NCBI GenBank assembly: GCA_041481445.1
Contig: JBGPBV010000077.1
Location: forward strand, 1 to 28,936
Source of the DNA: AA29 sp041481445
GTDB lineage: Bacteria > Acidobacteriota > Vicinamibacteria > Fen-336
Direction: 5' to 3'
DNA: 28,936 nt
The number at the start of each line of letters is the position of its first letter. The first letter of the stretch is position 1. Both the position numbers and the translations under genes were made by a program. The notes under the pieces are model-generated. The model searched no databases. It was given only the letters and a program-made list of their open reading frames with translations, and was not told the origin of the DNA. Shown one piece after another: positions 1-7,311 of the stretch.

Positions 1-293
1 TCGTGATGACCAGCGTCTACCATCGGGACGGGCCGGACCTGCGGATGACGCACTACTGTGCGGCGCAGAACCAGCCCCGGCTCAAGGCCACGCGCATCGA
101 CGAGCGCGAAGGCCGGATCCATTTCGCGTTCGTGGACGCGAACCTCTCCGCGCCGGAAGCGCCGCACGTCGACGCCTTGGACGTGGAGCTCAAGAGCGAC
201 CGCGAGATCGTGCTCACCTTCAGGTTCCTGGCCGGCGCCAAGGAGAGCCTGGAGACGATCGCCCTCACCCGCGTGTCGAAGGGTGGTCCCTAG
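1..293 (+). CDS. Hypothetical protein, C-terminal fragment (runs off the left edge)
   Basis: An open frame enters from the left edge and stops at 291-293. About 96 residues are visible. The segment TSVYHRDGPDLRMTHYCAAQ followed by NQPRL resembles the core of uncharacterised lipocalin-like/DUF1579-type proteins, in which a 'THYC...NQPR' stretch lies in the second half of a protein of roughly 150-190 residues. A GTG and an ATG lie at positions 3 and 6, but I treat them as internal because this family normally has a further N-terminal half. No function is assigned. The next gene starts 66 bases downstream behind its own possible promoter. Confidence 0.6.
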   Translation, partial: VMTSVYHRDGPDLRMTHYCAAQNQPRLKATRIDEREGRIHFAFVDANLSAPEAPHVDALDVELKSDREIVLTFRFLAGAKESLETIALTRVSKGGP

Positions 294-298
294 GTACC

Positions 299-327
299 TT
301 GTTGAGCCGCTCGCCGCGGTGTACTGT
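299..327 (+). promoter_or_regulatory. Possible sigma-70-type promoter for the secreted protein at 360
   Basis: TTGTTG at 299-304 and TACTGT at 322-327 are separated by exactly 17 bases and lie just upstream of the gene starting at 360. Each hexamer matches only about half of its consensus, so the spacing is the main support. Confidence 0.3.
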
Positions 328-359
328 GCCGGCGGGTCGGAAGGCCCGGGAGGTGGTCG

Positions 360-938
360 ATGAGCCGCGGCCTGATCCGTTGGGCACCTGTGATGGCGAC
401 CGCCATGGTCGCGCTGGCGTTCCTGGGCGGAGCGCCAGCGGCGCGGGCCCAGGCCCGCACGCCGGCCACGCCGCCGGAGATGGTGGCCGCCTACGACGCG
501 CTGGCCGACACGATCCTGGGGGCCAACAAGGCCGAGGAGAAGCTCGTCCGGGCGATCCTGGCCGCCACCTACGGGCACGCCCAGGCGGAGCTCGCCCGCG
601 CGCGACAGATGCTCAAGGCGGGTGACGCGGCGGGGGCCAGGGCGGCGGTCGAGAACGTCGCCGCAGCGGTCGGGCAGATCGGGACGGAAGGCGACAACGC
701 GATCGCGGGCGTGCGCAAGCGCCTGCTCGAGGGTGGCCACCACCACAACGCGGCCGGCGAGGCCCAGGGGATCTACGACGAGGGATATGTCGTGATCACG
801 AAGGTGGCCAAGCAGGCGTTCCTGGACTCCTCGAAGGCGATCGCGATGCAGGCCCGCGATCCCAAGGCGGACGCGCTGGACGCGGAGTGGAAGAAGGTCG
901 AGGCGGCCTGGGCCAGGCACGTCGTGGCCGCCAAGTAG
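360..938 (+). CDS. Small secreted Ala-rich hypothetical protein
   Basis: The 192-residue product starts with a typical Sec signal peptide: Arg near the N-terminus, a hydrophobic stretch at about residues 10-25, and an AxA-type site near ARAQA. The mature part is rich in Ala, Glu and Lys and is probably all-helical. It carries a GGHHHN segment near residue 125 that could bind metal. The ATG at 360 is supported by GGAGGTGG just upstream. I do not recognise a family. It ends 5 bases before the GTG start of the FG-GAP protein, so the two are probably co-transcribed and both exported. Confidence 0.75.
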   Translation: MSRGLIRWAPVMATAMVALAFLGGAPAARAQARTPATPPEMVAAYDALADTILGANKAEEKLVRAILAATYGHAQAELARARQMLKAGDAAGARAAVENVAAAVGQIGTEGDNAIAGVRKRLLEGGHHHNAAGEAQGIYDEGYVVITKVAKQAFLDSSKAIAMQARDPKADALDAEWKKVEAAWARHVVAAK

Positions 939-943
939 GGTCG

Positions 944-2635
944 GTGGTCCGGGCGGCGCTGCTTCTCCTGGGCGCGGGCGCCGCGCTGGCGTCCGGCCCC
1001 TCGCCCGCCCGGTTCCATTTCGTCGACGTGGCCCCGCGCCTCGGTCTCACGCGCGTGCTCGAGGCCGGCCGCCCCGGGAAGGACCACCTCCTCGACTCGG
1101 CGGGGGCGGGAGCGGCCTTCCTCGACTACGACGGAGACGGGAGGCTCGACGTCTACCTGGTCAACGGCTGGCGGCTCGAGGGCGACAAGGTCGTCGCGCG
1201 CGGCAAGAACGCGCTCTACCACCAGCACGCGGACGGCACTTTCGAGGACGTGACGGACGCCGCCGGAGTCGGCGGGGAAGGCGAGTGGGGAGCGGGCGTC
1301 GCCGTCGCCGACTACGACAACGACGGCCGGCCGGACATCCTGGTCACGAGCTTCGGGCGCAACGTCCTCTATCGCAACCTGGGGAACGGGCGTTTCGAGA
1401 ACGTGGCCGGACGCCTCGGCATCGAGACCCCGGGCTGGAACACGGGAGCCGCCTTCTTCGATGCCGACGGGGACGGCTGGCTCGACCTGTACGTCGCCCA
1501 GTACATCGACGTCACTCTCGACGACGTGCTCAAGGCCAGGCGCACGCTCTGGTGGCGGGGCCTGGAGCAGGTCGCCTTCGGGCCTTTCGGGCTCAAGGGC
1601 GCCCCCGACCACTTCTTCCGGAACGTCAAGGGGCGCTTCGTGGAGGCGACGGAAGAGGCCGGCCTCAAGGACCTCGCCCTGGGCTTCGGGTTCGCGGTAC
1701 GGGCCGCCGACTTCGACGACGACGGGCATCCCGACCTGTACGTGGCCAACGATTCCGATCCGAACTACCTCTACCGCAACGACGGCACCGGTCACTTCCG
1801 CGAGATCGGTGTCCCGTCCTTCTCCGCCTTCGACGCCAACGGAGCCGCGCAGGCCAGCATGGGGGTCGCGGTGGGAGACGTCGATGGTGACGGCATCCTG
1901 GACCTCTTCGTCACGAACTTCTCCGAGGACTTCGCCACCCTCTACAAGGGCCTCGGCCGCGCCTTCTTCGAGGACGTCAGCAAGCCGACCGGAGTCGGTC
2001 CCATCACCTATCGCCCGCTCAAGTGGGGGACGGCCATGGCCGACTTCGACGGGGACGGGGACCTGGACCTGGTCGTGGCCAACGGCCACATCTATCCGCA
2101 GATCGACGCGCACCCCGATCTGATCGGGACCTATCGCCAGCGGAACCTGCTCCTCGAGAACCGCAGCGTCCGCGACGACGCGGCCGCGGGGGCGCCGCCG
2201 GAGACGTTGTTTCGCGACGCCACCGACGCCGCCGGGCCCGGCTTCGCGATCGTGCGCTCCCACCGGGGCCTGGCCGTGGGCGACTTCGACAACGACGGGC
2301 GGCTGGACATCCTCATCACCGCGCTCGACTCCCCGCCGGAGCTGCTCCACAACGAGGGTGTCACCGGCTCCTGGCTCACCGTCGTGTGCGAGATTCCGGG
2401 TGGGACGGCCATCCCGATCGGGACCAGGGTGACGGTGAAGGCGGGTGGGCGGACGATGTCTCGGGACATCGCCTCGGCGGATTCCTACCTCAGCACCCAC
2501 GACCCGCGGCCGCACTTCGGCCTGGGCAAGGCGGACAAGGCAGACGAGGTCGTCGTGCGCTGGCCGGACGGCACCCGCTCCGTCCGCCGGGACGTTCCCG
2601 CGCGCCAGTTCCTGGTGGTCAAGAAGGGGAGTTGA
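944..2635 (+). CDS. CRTAC1-like secreted protein with FG-GAP/VCBS repeats and ASPIC/UnbV domain
   Basis: The 563-residue product has a signal peptide (hydrophobic AALLLLGAGAALA). It then has seven calcium-binding-type repeats of the pattern D-x-D-x-D-G-x-x-D-[LIV] (for example DYDGDGRLD, DYDNDGRPD, DADGDGWLD, DFDDDGHPD, DVDGDGILD, DFDGDGDLD, DFDNDGRLD), which fold as beta-propeller blades in this family. The last 100 residues match the ASPIC/UnbV domain, including the region ending HFGLGKADKADEVVVRWPDG. It is presumably extracellular or periplasmic. The ligand is unknown; propellers of this class usually mediate binding, not catalysis. I chose the GTG at 944 because it precedes the signal peptide directly and follows the previous stop by 5 bases; the frame is open further upstream. 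It meets the next gene tail to tail with a 1-base gap. Confidence 0.88.
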   Translation: MVRAALLLLGAGAALASGPSPARFHFVDVAPRLGLTRVLEAGRPGKDHLLDSAGAGAAFLDYDGDGRLDVYLVNGWRLEGDKVVARGKNALYHQHADGTFEDVTDAAGVGGEGEWGAGVAVADYDNDGRPDILVTSFGRNVLYRNLGNGRFENVAGRLGIETPGWNTGAAFFDADGDGWLDLYVAQYIDVTLDDVLKARRTLWWRGLEQVAFGPFGLKGAPDHFFRNVKGRFVEATEEAGLKDLALGFGFAVRAADFDDDGHPDLYVANDSDPNYLYRNDGTGHFREIGVPSFSAFDANGAAQASMGVAVGDVDGDGILDLFVTNFSEDFATLYKGLGRAFFEDVSKPTGVGPITYRPLKWGTAMADFDGDGDLDLVVANGHIYPQIDAHPDLIGTYRQRNLLLENRSVRDDAAAGAPPETLFRDATDAAGPGFAIVRSHRGLAVGDFDNDGRLDILITALDSPPELLHNEGVTGSWLTVVCEIPGGTAIPIGTRVTVKAGGRTMSRDIASADSYLSTHDPRPHFGLGKADKADEVVVRWPDGTRSVRRDVPARQFLVVKKGS

Positions 2636-2636
2636 C

Positions 2637-3263
2637 TCAGCTCGCGGCGGGGACGGCCGTGCCCCAGAAGCAGTGCGTCCACGACTTCGGGAAGCGGGCG
2701 AGGTAGGCCGTCTCCATGCTCTCGATCCGGAACCCGCCATTCTCGATGAGGGACGGGATGTCGCGGGTCAGGTGGCACCCTTCGAACACCCAGCGGGTCA
2801 TCGGCTCCGTCCATCGTTGCCACCGGCGCAGGCGCGGGTCAGGCGACCGCCCGTGCTCGAAGAAGAGGAACCGGCCCTGGGGCCTCAGGACGCGCCGGAC
2901 GCCGCGCAGGGCCTCGACGACTCCGGGAATCGTGCAGAGAGTGAAGGTGCTCACGACGGTGTCGACCGATGCGTCGTCGAGCGGGATCCGCTCTCCGGGC
3001 AGGTCGAGGAACCTGACGTCCAGCGCGGTCCGGAGGCGCTGTCCCTCGGCGTACTTGCGCATCCCGGCGTTCGGCTCGAGCGCGTACAGCCGCGCCACCA
3101 GGGCCGGATCGTAGTGACGGAAGTTGACGCCCGGACCGACGCCGATCTCGAGGACCTCTCCCCGCGCCTGGCGGACGACCCGCGTCCGCACCGCCTGGAC
3201 CGGATCCGGGTCCCCCAATGCGGTCACGAGCGCGGGATAGACCCGCTCCCGGTAGAAGCTCAC
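2637..3263 (-). CDS. Class I SAM-dependent methyltransferase
   Basis: The 208-residue product has the Rossmann-type methyltransferase motif I, EVLEIGVGPGVN, at residues 36-47. An acidic residue follows at the end of strand 2 (YALEPN), then the post-I region (LDDASVDTVVSTFTLCTIPG) and a late motif (LRPQGRFLFFEHG). It is most like the UbiE/METTL7-type group that acts on small molecules or lipids; the substrate is not determinable. I chose the GTG at 3263 because it gives the usual short N-terminus (SFYRERVYP) and overlaps the MerR stop codon as GTGA, which implies translational coupling. Its control by the MerR protein therefore places it in the same stimulus response as the divergent gene at 3856. 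Confidence 0.85.
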   Translation of the reverse strand: MSFYRERVYPALVTALGDPDPVQAVRTRVVRQARGEVLEIGVGPGVNFRHYDPALVARLYALEPNAGMRKYAEGQRLRTALDVRFLDLPGERIPLDDASVDTVVSTFTLCTIPGVVEALRGVRRVLRPQGRFLFFEHGRSPDPRLRRWQRWTEPMTRWVFEGCHLTRDIPSLIENGGFRIESMETAYLARFPKSWTHCFWGTAVPAAS

Positions 3264-3763
3264 CGTCCCTCTCGGGTCCGCCGTCGCCCGGGAATGAGCG
3301 GGGAGGTGCCCCCTTCGGGAACCAGCTCGGCCAGCGCATGGAGGAGGCCGGCGCGCTGTCCGCGCGGGGTGTGGGCAAGACGCCCGTCCCAGTCCGTCAG
3401 GACGCGCCGGATCTGGTCGCGGAGCGCGACGAGCTCGTCGATGCGCCTCTCCACTGACTCCAGCTTCTCCGCGGCCAGGGTGCGCACGACGCGGCAGGGC
3501 GCCTGGCCGCCGTCGCGCGCGGTGAGCACCACCCGCAGCTCCTCGAGCGTGAACCCGAGGGCCAGGGCGCGGCGGACGAGCCGGACACGCTCGATGGTTT
3601 CCGGCCCGTACTGGCGATAGCCGCCGGCCGTCCGGCGCGGCCGGGCGAGCAGTCCGCGCTTCTCGTAGAGCCGGATCGTATCCGGACTGACCCTCGCCAA
3701 TCGGGCGACCTCGCCCGTGCGCAAAGGCCGCGCCGCCGCTTCTCGGACGCCTGGATCGAGCAT
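3260..3763 (-). CDS. MerR-family transcriptional regulator, heavy-metal-type subgroup
   Basis: The 167-residue product has an N-terminal MerR winged helix at about residues 15-80 (RTGEVARLARVSPDTIRLYEKRG, then RTAGGYRQY and FTLEELRVVL). A long dimerisation helix follows at about 90-130 (LAAEKLESVERRIDELVALRDQI). Its only cysteine is Cys90, in the APCRVV segment, at the position of the first metal-binding Cys of MerR/ZntR-type sensors. The C-terminal Cys pair of those sensors is absent. The ATG at 3763 is preceded by TACAAT at -7 and has no Shine-Dalgarno, suggesting a leaderless transcript. A textbook MerR operator lies at 3794-3825 in the divergent promoter. The real effector is unknown. Confidence 0.9.
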   Translation of the reverse strand: MLDPGVREAAARPLRTGEVARLARVSPDTIRLYEKRGLLARPRRTAGGYRQYGPETIERVRLVRRALALGFTLEELRVVLTARDGGQAPCRVVRTLAAEKLESVERRIDELVALRDQIRRVLTDWDGRLAHTPRGQRAGLLHALAELVPEGGTSPLIPGRRRTREGR

Positions 3764-3769
3764 CCACGC

Positions 3770-3775
3770 ATTGTA
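3770..3775 (-). promoter_or_regulatory. Probable -10 element of the merR-type gene, implying a leaderless mRNA
   Basis: On the minus strand TACAAT ends 6 bases before the A of the ATG at 3763. Transcription starting about 7 bases after the -10 would begin at the start codon itself. No Shine-Dalgarno is seen before that ATG. The -35 is poor, and the region overlaps the operator palindrome at 3800-3815, so autoregulation is likely. Confidence 0.45.
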
Positions 3776-3793
3776 GGGCCGCGAGCGCCCGAC

Positions 3794-3825
3794 TTGACCC
3801 TGGAGCGCGCTCCAGCGTCTATGCT
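3794..3825 (+). promoter_or_regulatory. MerR-type operator/promoter with long spacer
   Basis: The -35 is TTGACC at 3794-3799 and the -10 is TATGCT at 3820-3825, giving a 20-base spacer, longer than the usual 17. The spacer holds a perfect 16-base palindrome, CTGGAGCGCGCTCCAG, at 3800-3815. This is the classical MerR-family layout, in which the activator untwists an over-long spacer. It points at the gene starting at 3856 and sits beside the divergent regulator gene. Confidence 0.88.
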
Positions 3826-3855
3826 GGTCGGGCCGGGGGGAAGCGAGGTTCGAAG

Positions 3856-4410
3856 GTGAGGACTCTGACCGTCGTGTCCGTGCTCGTGGGCGGTGCGCTT
3901 GGCGGGCTCGCCGTGCCCGCACGGGCCCAGGATGACGCGCCCGCATGCCCCCTGCATGCCGCCCATCAGGCGGCGGCACAGGCGGGAACGGCGGGCCATC
4001 ACGAGCAGGTCGACCAGCGTCACGACGACGCCACCGGGGTCGCGCACATGGACTCCGTGCACCACTTCGACCTCGGACCGCGCGGGGGCAGCATTCGACT
4101 GGAGGTCACCGACCCCGCCGATACGGGAGGGCGTGATCGCATCCGGACCCATCTCGGCCTCATCGCCGCCGAGTTCGCGCAGGGGCGATTCGACCTGCCG
4201 ATGATGATCCACGACCAGACGCCGCCGGGCGTCGAGACCATGCGACGGCTCAAGTCCGCCATCCGGTACCGCTACTCCGCCCTGCCTCGCGGCGGCCGGG
4301 TCGAGATCAGCACGGACAACGCGGAGGCGCGGCAAGCGATCCACGACTTCCTTCGCTTCCAGATCGACGAGCACCGGACCGGCGACCCGCACGATCCGCC
4401 GGCCCGTTGA
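3856..4410 (+). CDS. Exported His-rich hypothetical protein under MerR control
   Basis: The 184-residue product begins with a signal peptide (TLTVVSVLVGGALGGLAVPARA). A His-rich stretch follows at residues 31-70 with Cys31, His34, 37, 48, 49, 56, 64, 69 and 70 and Met65, which could bind a metal. The C-terminal part (HFDLGPRGGSIRLEVTDPAD, then HLGLIAAEFAQGRFDLPMMIHDQTPPG, ending HDFLRFQIDEHRTGDP) looks like a conserved uncharacterised periplasmic domain; I cannot name it from sequence alone. The start is GTG at 3856 after GCGAGG. It is the only gene directly downstream of the MerR-type promoter, so a role in metal handling or metal stress is a reasonable inference. Confidence 0.8.
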   Translation: MRTLTVVSVLVGGALGGLAVPARAQDDAPACPLHAAHQAAAQAGTAGHHEQVDQRHDDATGVAHMDSVHHFDLGPRGGSIRLEVTDPADTGGRDRIRTHLGLIAAEFAQGRFDLPMMIHDQTPPGVETMRRLKSAIRYRYSALPRGGRVEISTDNAEARQAIHDFLRFQIDEHRTGDPHDPPAR

Positions 4411-4525
4411 GGGCTCCGGACCGACATCGAGCCTGTGCGCGGCGACACCGAAGGCGTCTAGTCGCGGTCTTTCCTGAGACGCGTTGCACTCCGATTGCGC
4501 GTCCCTCCTGAGAACGGAGGAACGC

Positions 4526-5089
4526 ATGCGGATGGTGCACCGTATCGGTCTCGTCGCCGTACTCGGGATGGCGTGCCTGGCGGCATGTGTCGGTGATCAC
4601 GTGAGCGGCGGGACGCCCGTGCCCGCGGCCGCGGCCACACCCGCGCCTCCGCCGCCGGTCGTCTTGAAGGAAGGAGGCCTCGGCCTCCCGACCGCCTACT
4701 CCGTCCGCGCCGCCAGCTTCCGCACGGACAGGGCGGGCTCCCTTCAGATCGGCCTGGACTGGACCGCGACCGGCAAGGAAACCACGATCGACGCCGCCGT
4801 GATGGAGCGATCGTACGAGGGGGCCTGCGCCCCCGGCTGCGAGAGAGAGGACCTCTGCCCCTCGTCCTGCCGGACCGAGATCGAGAGGTGGGTCGACCTG
4901 GCCAGCCGGCCGGCCATGGTGAGGACGTCCAACCTCAAGCCGGGGAACTACGAGCTGCATGTCGACTACTACGACCCGCTCGACTACCTCATCGCCTGGA
5001 GGCCTGACGCGCCTCCACGCGTCTCGGTCTCCTACCAGATCGTTCTGGTGCCGTCGGCCGCCGCCGCGGGCAGGAGCGCCCTCGAATAA
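4526..5089 (+). CDS. Putative lipoprotein with a twin C-x3-C segment
   Basis: The 187-residue product carries a lipoprotein signal peptide ending in LAAC, so Cys21 would be the lipidated residue. A Pro/Ala-rich linker follows at about 30-46, then a beta-rich domain. At 101-115 there are four cysteines in the pattern C-x3-C-x5-C-x3-C (CAPGC then CPSSC), which could form disulfides or bind a metal. The ATG at 4526 is chosen because it sits 5 bases after ACGGAGG and right before the signal peptide; an in-frame ATG at 4484 would break the signal. Family unknown. Confidence 0.78.
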   Translation: MRMVHRIGLVAVLGMACLAACVGDHVSGGTPVPAAAATPAPPPPVVLKEGGLGLPTAYSVRAASFRTDRAGSLQIGLDWTATGKETTIDAAVMERSYEGACAPGCEREDLCPSSCRTEIERWVDLASRPAMVRTSNLKPGNYELHVDYYDPLDYLIAWRPDAPPRVSVSYQIVLVPSAAAAGRSALE

Positions 5090-5105
5090 GGCCGTCCGCT
5101 CGCCG

Positions 5106-5122
5106 CCGGGAATCCGTCCCGG
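5106..5122 (+). terminator. Short hairpin after the lipoprotein gene
   Basis: CCGGGA and TCCCGG form a 6-base stem with a 5-base loop 17 bases after the stop at 5089. There is no T-tract, so a terminator role is uncertain. Confidence 0.25.
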
Positions 5123-5217
5123 AATACCCTGGGAATGTCGAGGAAGCGCCGCCTGCCTCGACCTACCCGTGAAAGGCGTTCAACCCGGACGCCGAGGGAA
5201 CCGAAACGGAGGCACCG

Positions 5218-5700
5218 ATGGCACCGAAGCAGAAGATCACGACCTTCCTCTGGTACGACGCGAACGCGGAAGAGGCGGCGAAGCACTACACGTCGATCTT
5301 CGGGAACTCGAAGATCCAGGACGTGACCCGCTACGGCGAAACGGGGCCGGGACCCAAGGGAGCCGTCATGACCGTGAGGTTCCAGCTCGAGGGGCAGGAG
5401 TTCATCGCCCTCAACGGCGGCCCACAGTACAAGTTCACGGAGGCGATATCACTGGTCGTGAACTGCGAGACGCAGAAGGAAGTGGACGCGCTCTGGAGCA
5501 AGCTCTCCGCCGGAGGCGAGGAAGGACCGTGCGGCTGGCTGAAGGACAAGTTCGGCTTGTCCTGGCAGATCGTCCCCACGGTGCTGCCCGGGATGCTCAG
5601 CGACCCGGACCCGCGGAAGTCCCAACGGGTCATGGAGGCCCTGCTCCAGATGAAGAAGCTCGACATCGCCCGCCTCGAAGAGGCCGCCGGGAAGAAGTAG
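5218..5700 (+). CDS. VOC-fold protein, PhnB-like (glyoxalase/3-demethylubiquinone methyltransferase-like fold)
   Basis: The 160-residue product opens with ITTFLWYDANAEEAAKHYTSIFG, the typical start of PhnB-like vicinal-oxygen-chelate proteins. It continues with the usual FQLEGQEFIALNGGPQYKFTEAISLVVNC strand pattern and a CGWLKDKFGLSWQIVP segment near the end. The length fits the family. These are often annotated as 3-demethylubiquinone-9 3-methyltransferase, but they lack an SAM-binding domain and their substrates are mostly unknown. The ATG at 5218 follows CGGAGG at a good distance. It is a cytoplasmic soluble protein and converges with the subtilase gene. Confidence 0.9.
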   Translation: MAPKQKITTFLWYDANAEEAAKHYTSIFGNSKIQDVTRYGETGPGPKGAVMTVRFQLEGQEFIALNGGPQYKFTEAISLVVNCETQKEVDALWSKLSAGGEEGPCGWLKDKFGLSWQIVPTVLPGMLSDPDPRKSQRVMEALLQMKKLDIARLEEAAGKK

Positions 5701-5713
5701 CTCCGCCCTCGCC

Positions 5714-5736
5714 CCGCGCTTTCCGCTAGGGCGCGG
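5714..5736. terminator. Hairpin between convergent genes
   Basis: CCGCGC at 5714-5719 and GCGCGG at 5731-5736 pair around an 11-base loop, between the stop of the VOC gene (+) and the stop of the protease gene (-). It could act in both directions, but neither side has a T-tract. Confidence 0.25.
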
Positions 5737-6910
5737 TCACGAGGCCGAGGCCACGGTCGGCGGCGTCGACGCTGGCCGCGAAGCCGCTGGTGCGGGCCGT
5801 GGTCTGCAACTGGGCCACGACCCTGCCCGCTTGCAGGGACGACGGCAGGTTCATGCCGCGGACGGCTTGCCACCAGAGGGCGGCCACACCCGCCACGTGC
5901 GGGCAGGCCATGCTGGTCCCCGACTGGGCGACGAGCCCTCCGCCCCGGTCCGCGGACACGACGTCGACGCCGGGGGCGCTGATCTGGGGAAGCGTGTTCG
6001 AGAAGCTGGCGATGTCGAAGCCGTTCGGCGTGCGCCCCACCGCCCCCACGGAGATCACTCCCTTCGCGGCCGCGGGAACGCTGGCCGCGATCTTGAACTC
6101 CTTCGTGCCGTCCTTCCTGCTCTCGTTGCCGGCGGCCGCGACCAGCACCGGGACCTTCTTCCGCTCGCCGATCATGACCATCAGCGCGTCGAACATACGG
6201 ACGTTGGCGCGATAGCCTTCGAGCGCTTTCGAGGTCGCGAGCTCGACCGGCCACCCTTGCCCCGTCGCCAGACCGACCATGGTCGGGAAATCGAACCCGA
6301 GCGACATCGAGATCACGTCCGCTCCCTGGTCGGCCGCCCACTGGATGGCGCGGATGATCATGTTGGTGTCGCCGTGGCCGTCGAACTTCAGGACCTTCCC
6401 CACGAGGGCCCTTTGCACGCCTCGGGCGACGCCGATTCGTCGGCCCTCCACGTCCCGGCCGAAGATCGTCCCCGCGCAGTGGGTTCCATGGCCGACCACG
6501 TCGACGTCGCCGGTTCCGGTGAAGTCCTGCCGCTCGATGGTCATCCCCTTGAAGGCGGCATGATCCGCGTCGATGCCGGTGTCCAGCACCGCCACCGTGA
6601 CTCCCTCACCGGTATATGTGGAGACGTCGGCCCCGACGGCGGCGATCCCCCAGGAGTCGCCCGTCTCGGTCGCGGCTGTGCTTGCGAGGGGCGCGATCAT
6701 GCAGGTGGGCATGACCGGCGCGAGGCAGACCACGTCCGGTTCCTGGGCCAGCGATTGAAGATCGCCGGGACTGAGATCGGCGGTTTCCAGGGAGGGTCGC
6801 GGAGCGGCCTCTGAGCTGCGGGGCGTGGCCGACCGGCGACGCCGCTTTCCGGCCGGCGCCGTGTCTTCGGGAACGGCGGCGTTGCGCAGGATGATGTGTC
6901 TCGCGAGCAT
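5726..6910 (-). CDS. Subtilisin-like serine peptidase (S8 family)
   Basis: The 394-residue protein contains the full S8 triad: Asp110 in VAVLDTGID, His141 in GHGTHCAGT and Ser333 in GTSMACPH. The oxyanion-hole Asn262 is in AAAGNES. The peptidase domain spans about residues 85-390. Residues 1-80 lack a hydrophobic signal peptide and contain a basic run (KRRRR at 22-26) and a section like an inhibitory pro-region. The protein is therefore either cytoplasmic or exported by a non-Sec route. The start at 6910 (ATG) gives a compact N-terminus. It stands alone, convergent with the VOC gene, so context gives no substrate. Confidence 0.9.
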   Translation of the reverse strand: MLARHIILRNAAVPEDTAPAGKRRRRSATPRSSEAAPRPSLETADLSPGDLQSLAQEPDVVCLAPVMPTCMIAPLASTAATETGDSWGIAAVGADVSTYTGEGVTVAVLDTGIDADHAAFKGMTIERQDFTGTGDVDVVGHGTHCAGTIFGRDVEGRRIGVARGVQRALVGKVLKFDGHGDTNMIIRAIQWAADQGADVISMSLGFDFPTMVGLATGQGWPVELATSKALEGYRANVRMFDALMVMIGERKKVPVLVAAAGNESRKDGTKEFKIAASVPAAAKGVISVGAVGRTPNGFDIASFSNTLPQISAPGVDVVSADRGGGLVAQSGTSMACPHVAGVAALWWQAVRGMNLPSSLQAGRVVAQLQTTARTSGFAASVDAADRGLGLVTAP

Positions 6911-7311
6911 GGGTCGACCTCACGCGAACCGCGGCGCTGCAGAGAGCGCCGCCGGCCGATGGGCGGATCGCTTCGGCCAGGAGTATACGCGGGTGCTAGT
7001 CGGGGCCGATGAAGGCCTGGCGGCGTGACTCGAACTGGTCGAAGTCGCGATGGAGTGGCGCCGCCCGCGCGCTCGACGTGTAAGCGCGCTCACAGGTCCC
7101 AGTTTTTCCTTGCAACCCGGCTCCTCGTTCGGATACAAGCGCCTAGCGGCCGCGAAGCGGTCGCGTGCTCCGCGTTAGAAGCTCCTCCCGGATCGTTCTT
7201 CGGAGCGCCCAATTCGGCCCGCGCCGGCGCACTGCTCGGTCGCACGATCCCTCTGCCGGCGGCGAGGGGCGCAGATTCTCTGGTCGTAAGAGCACTGAAG
7301 GAGTGTGAGCC
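6911..7311. other. 401-base intergenic region between divergent protease and YceI genes
   Basis: No convincing gene is seen here. It must hold the promoters of both flanking genes. A 7-base hairpin (GCGCGCT at 7067-7073 with AGCGCGC at 7083-7089) is followed after 13 bases by a run of five T. TTGCAA at 7110-7115 and TACAAG at 7134-7139 with an 18-base spacer could be a promoter toward the YceI gene, but lies about 170 bases from its start. No tRNA-like cloverleaf was recognised. Confidence 0.4.

Noticed and set aside
773..2740. 655-codon open frame on the minus strand
   Set aside because: It lies antisense to the FG-GAP protein. Its translation is a low-complexity Val/Glu/Arg-rich shadow typical of GC-rich antisense frames, with no recognisable motifs.
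5218..5700. Annotating the VOC protein as a ubiquinone methyltransferase
   Set aside because: It has a PhnB-like fold pattern but no SAM-binding motif; that name is a common inherited misannotation.
7067..7107. Hairpin plus T-run as an intrinsic terminator
   Set aside because: The T-run is more than 10 bases from the stem and no gene reads into it on the plus strand, so a terminator call is not supported.
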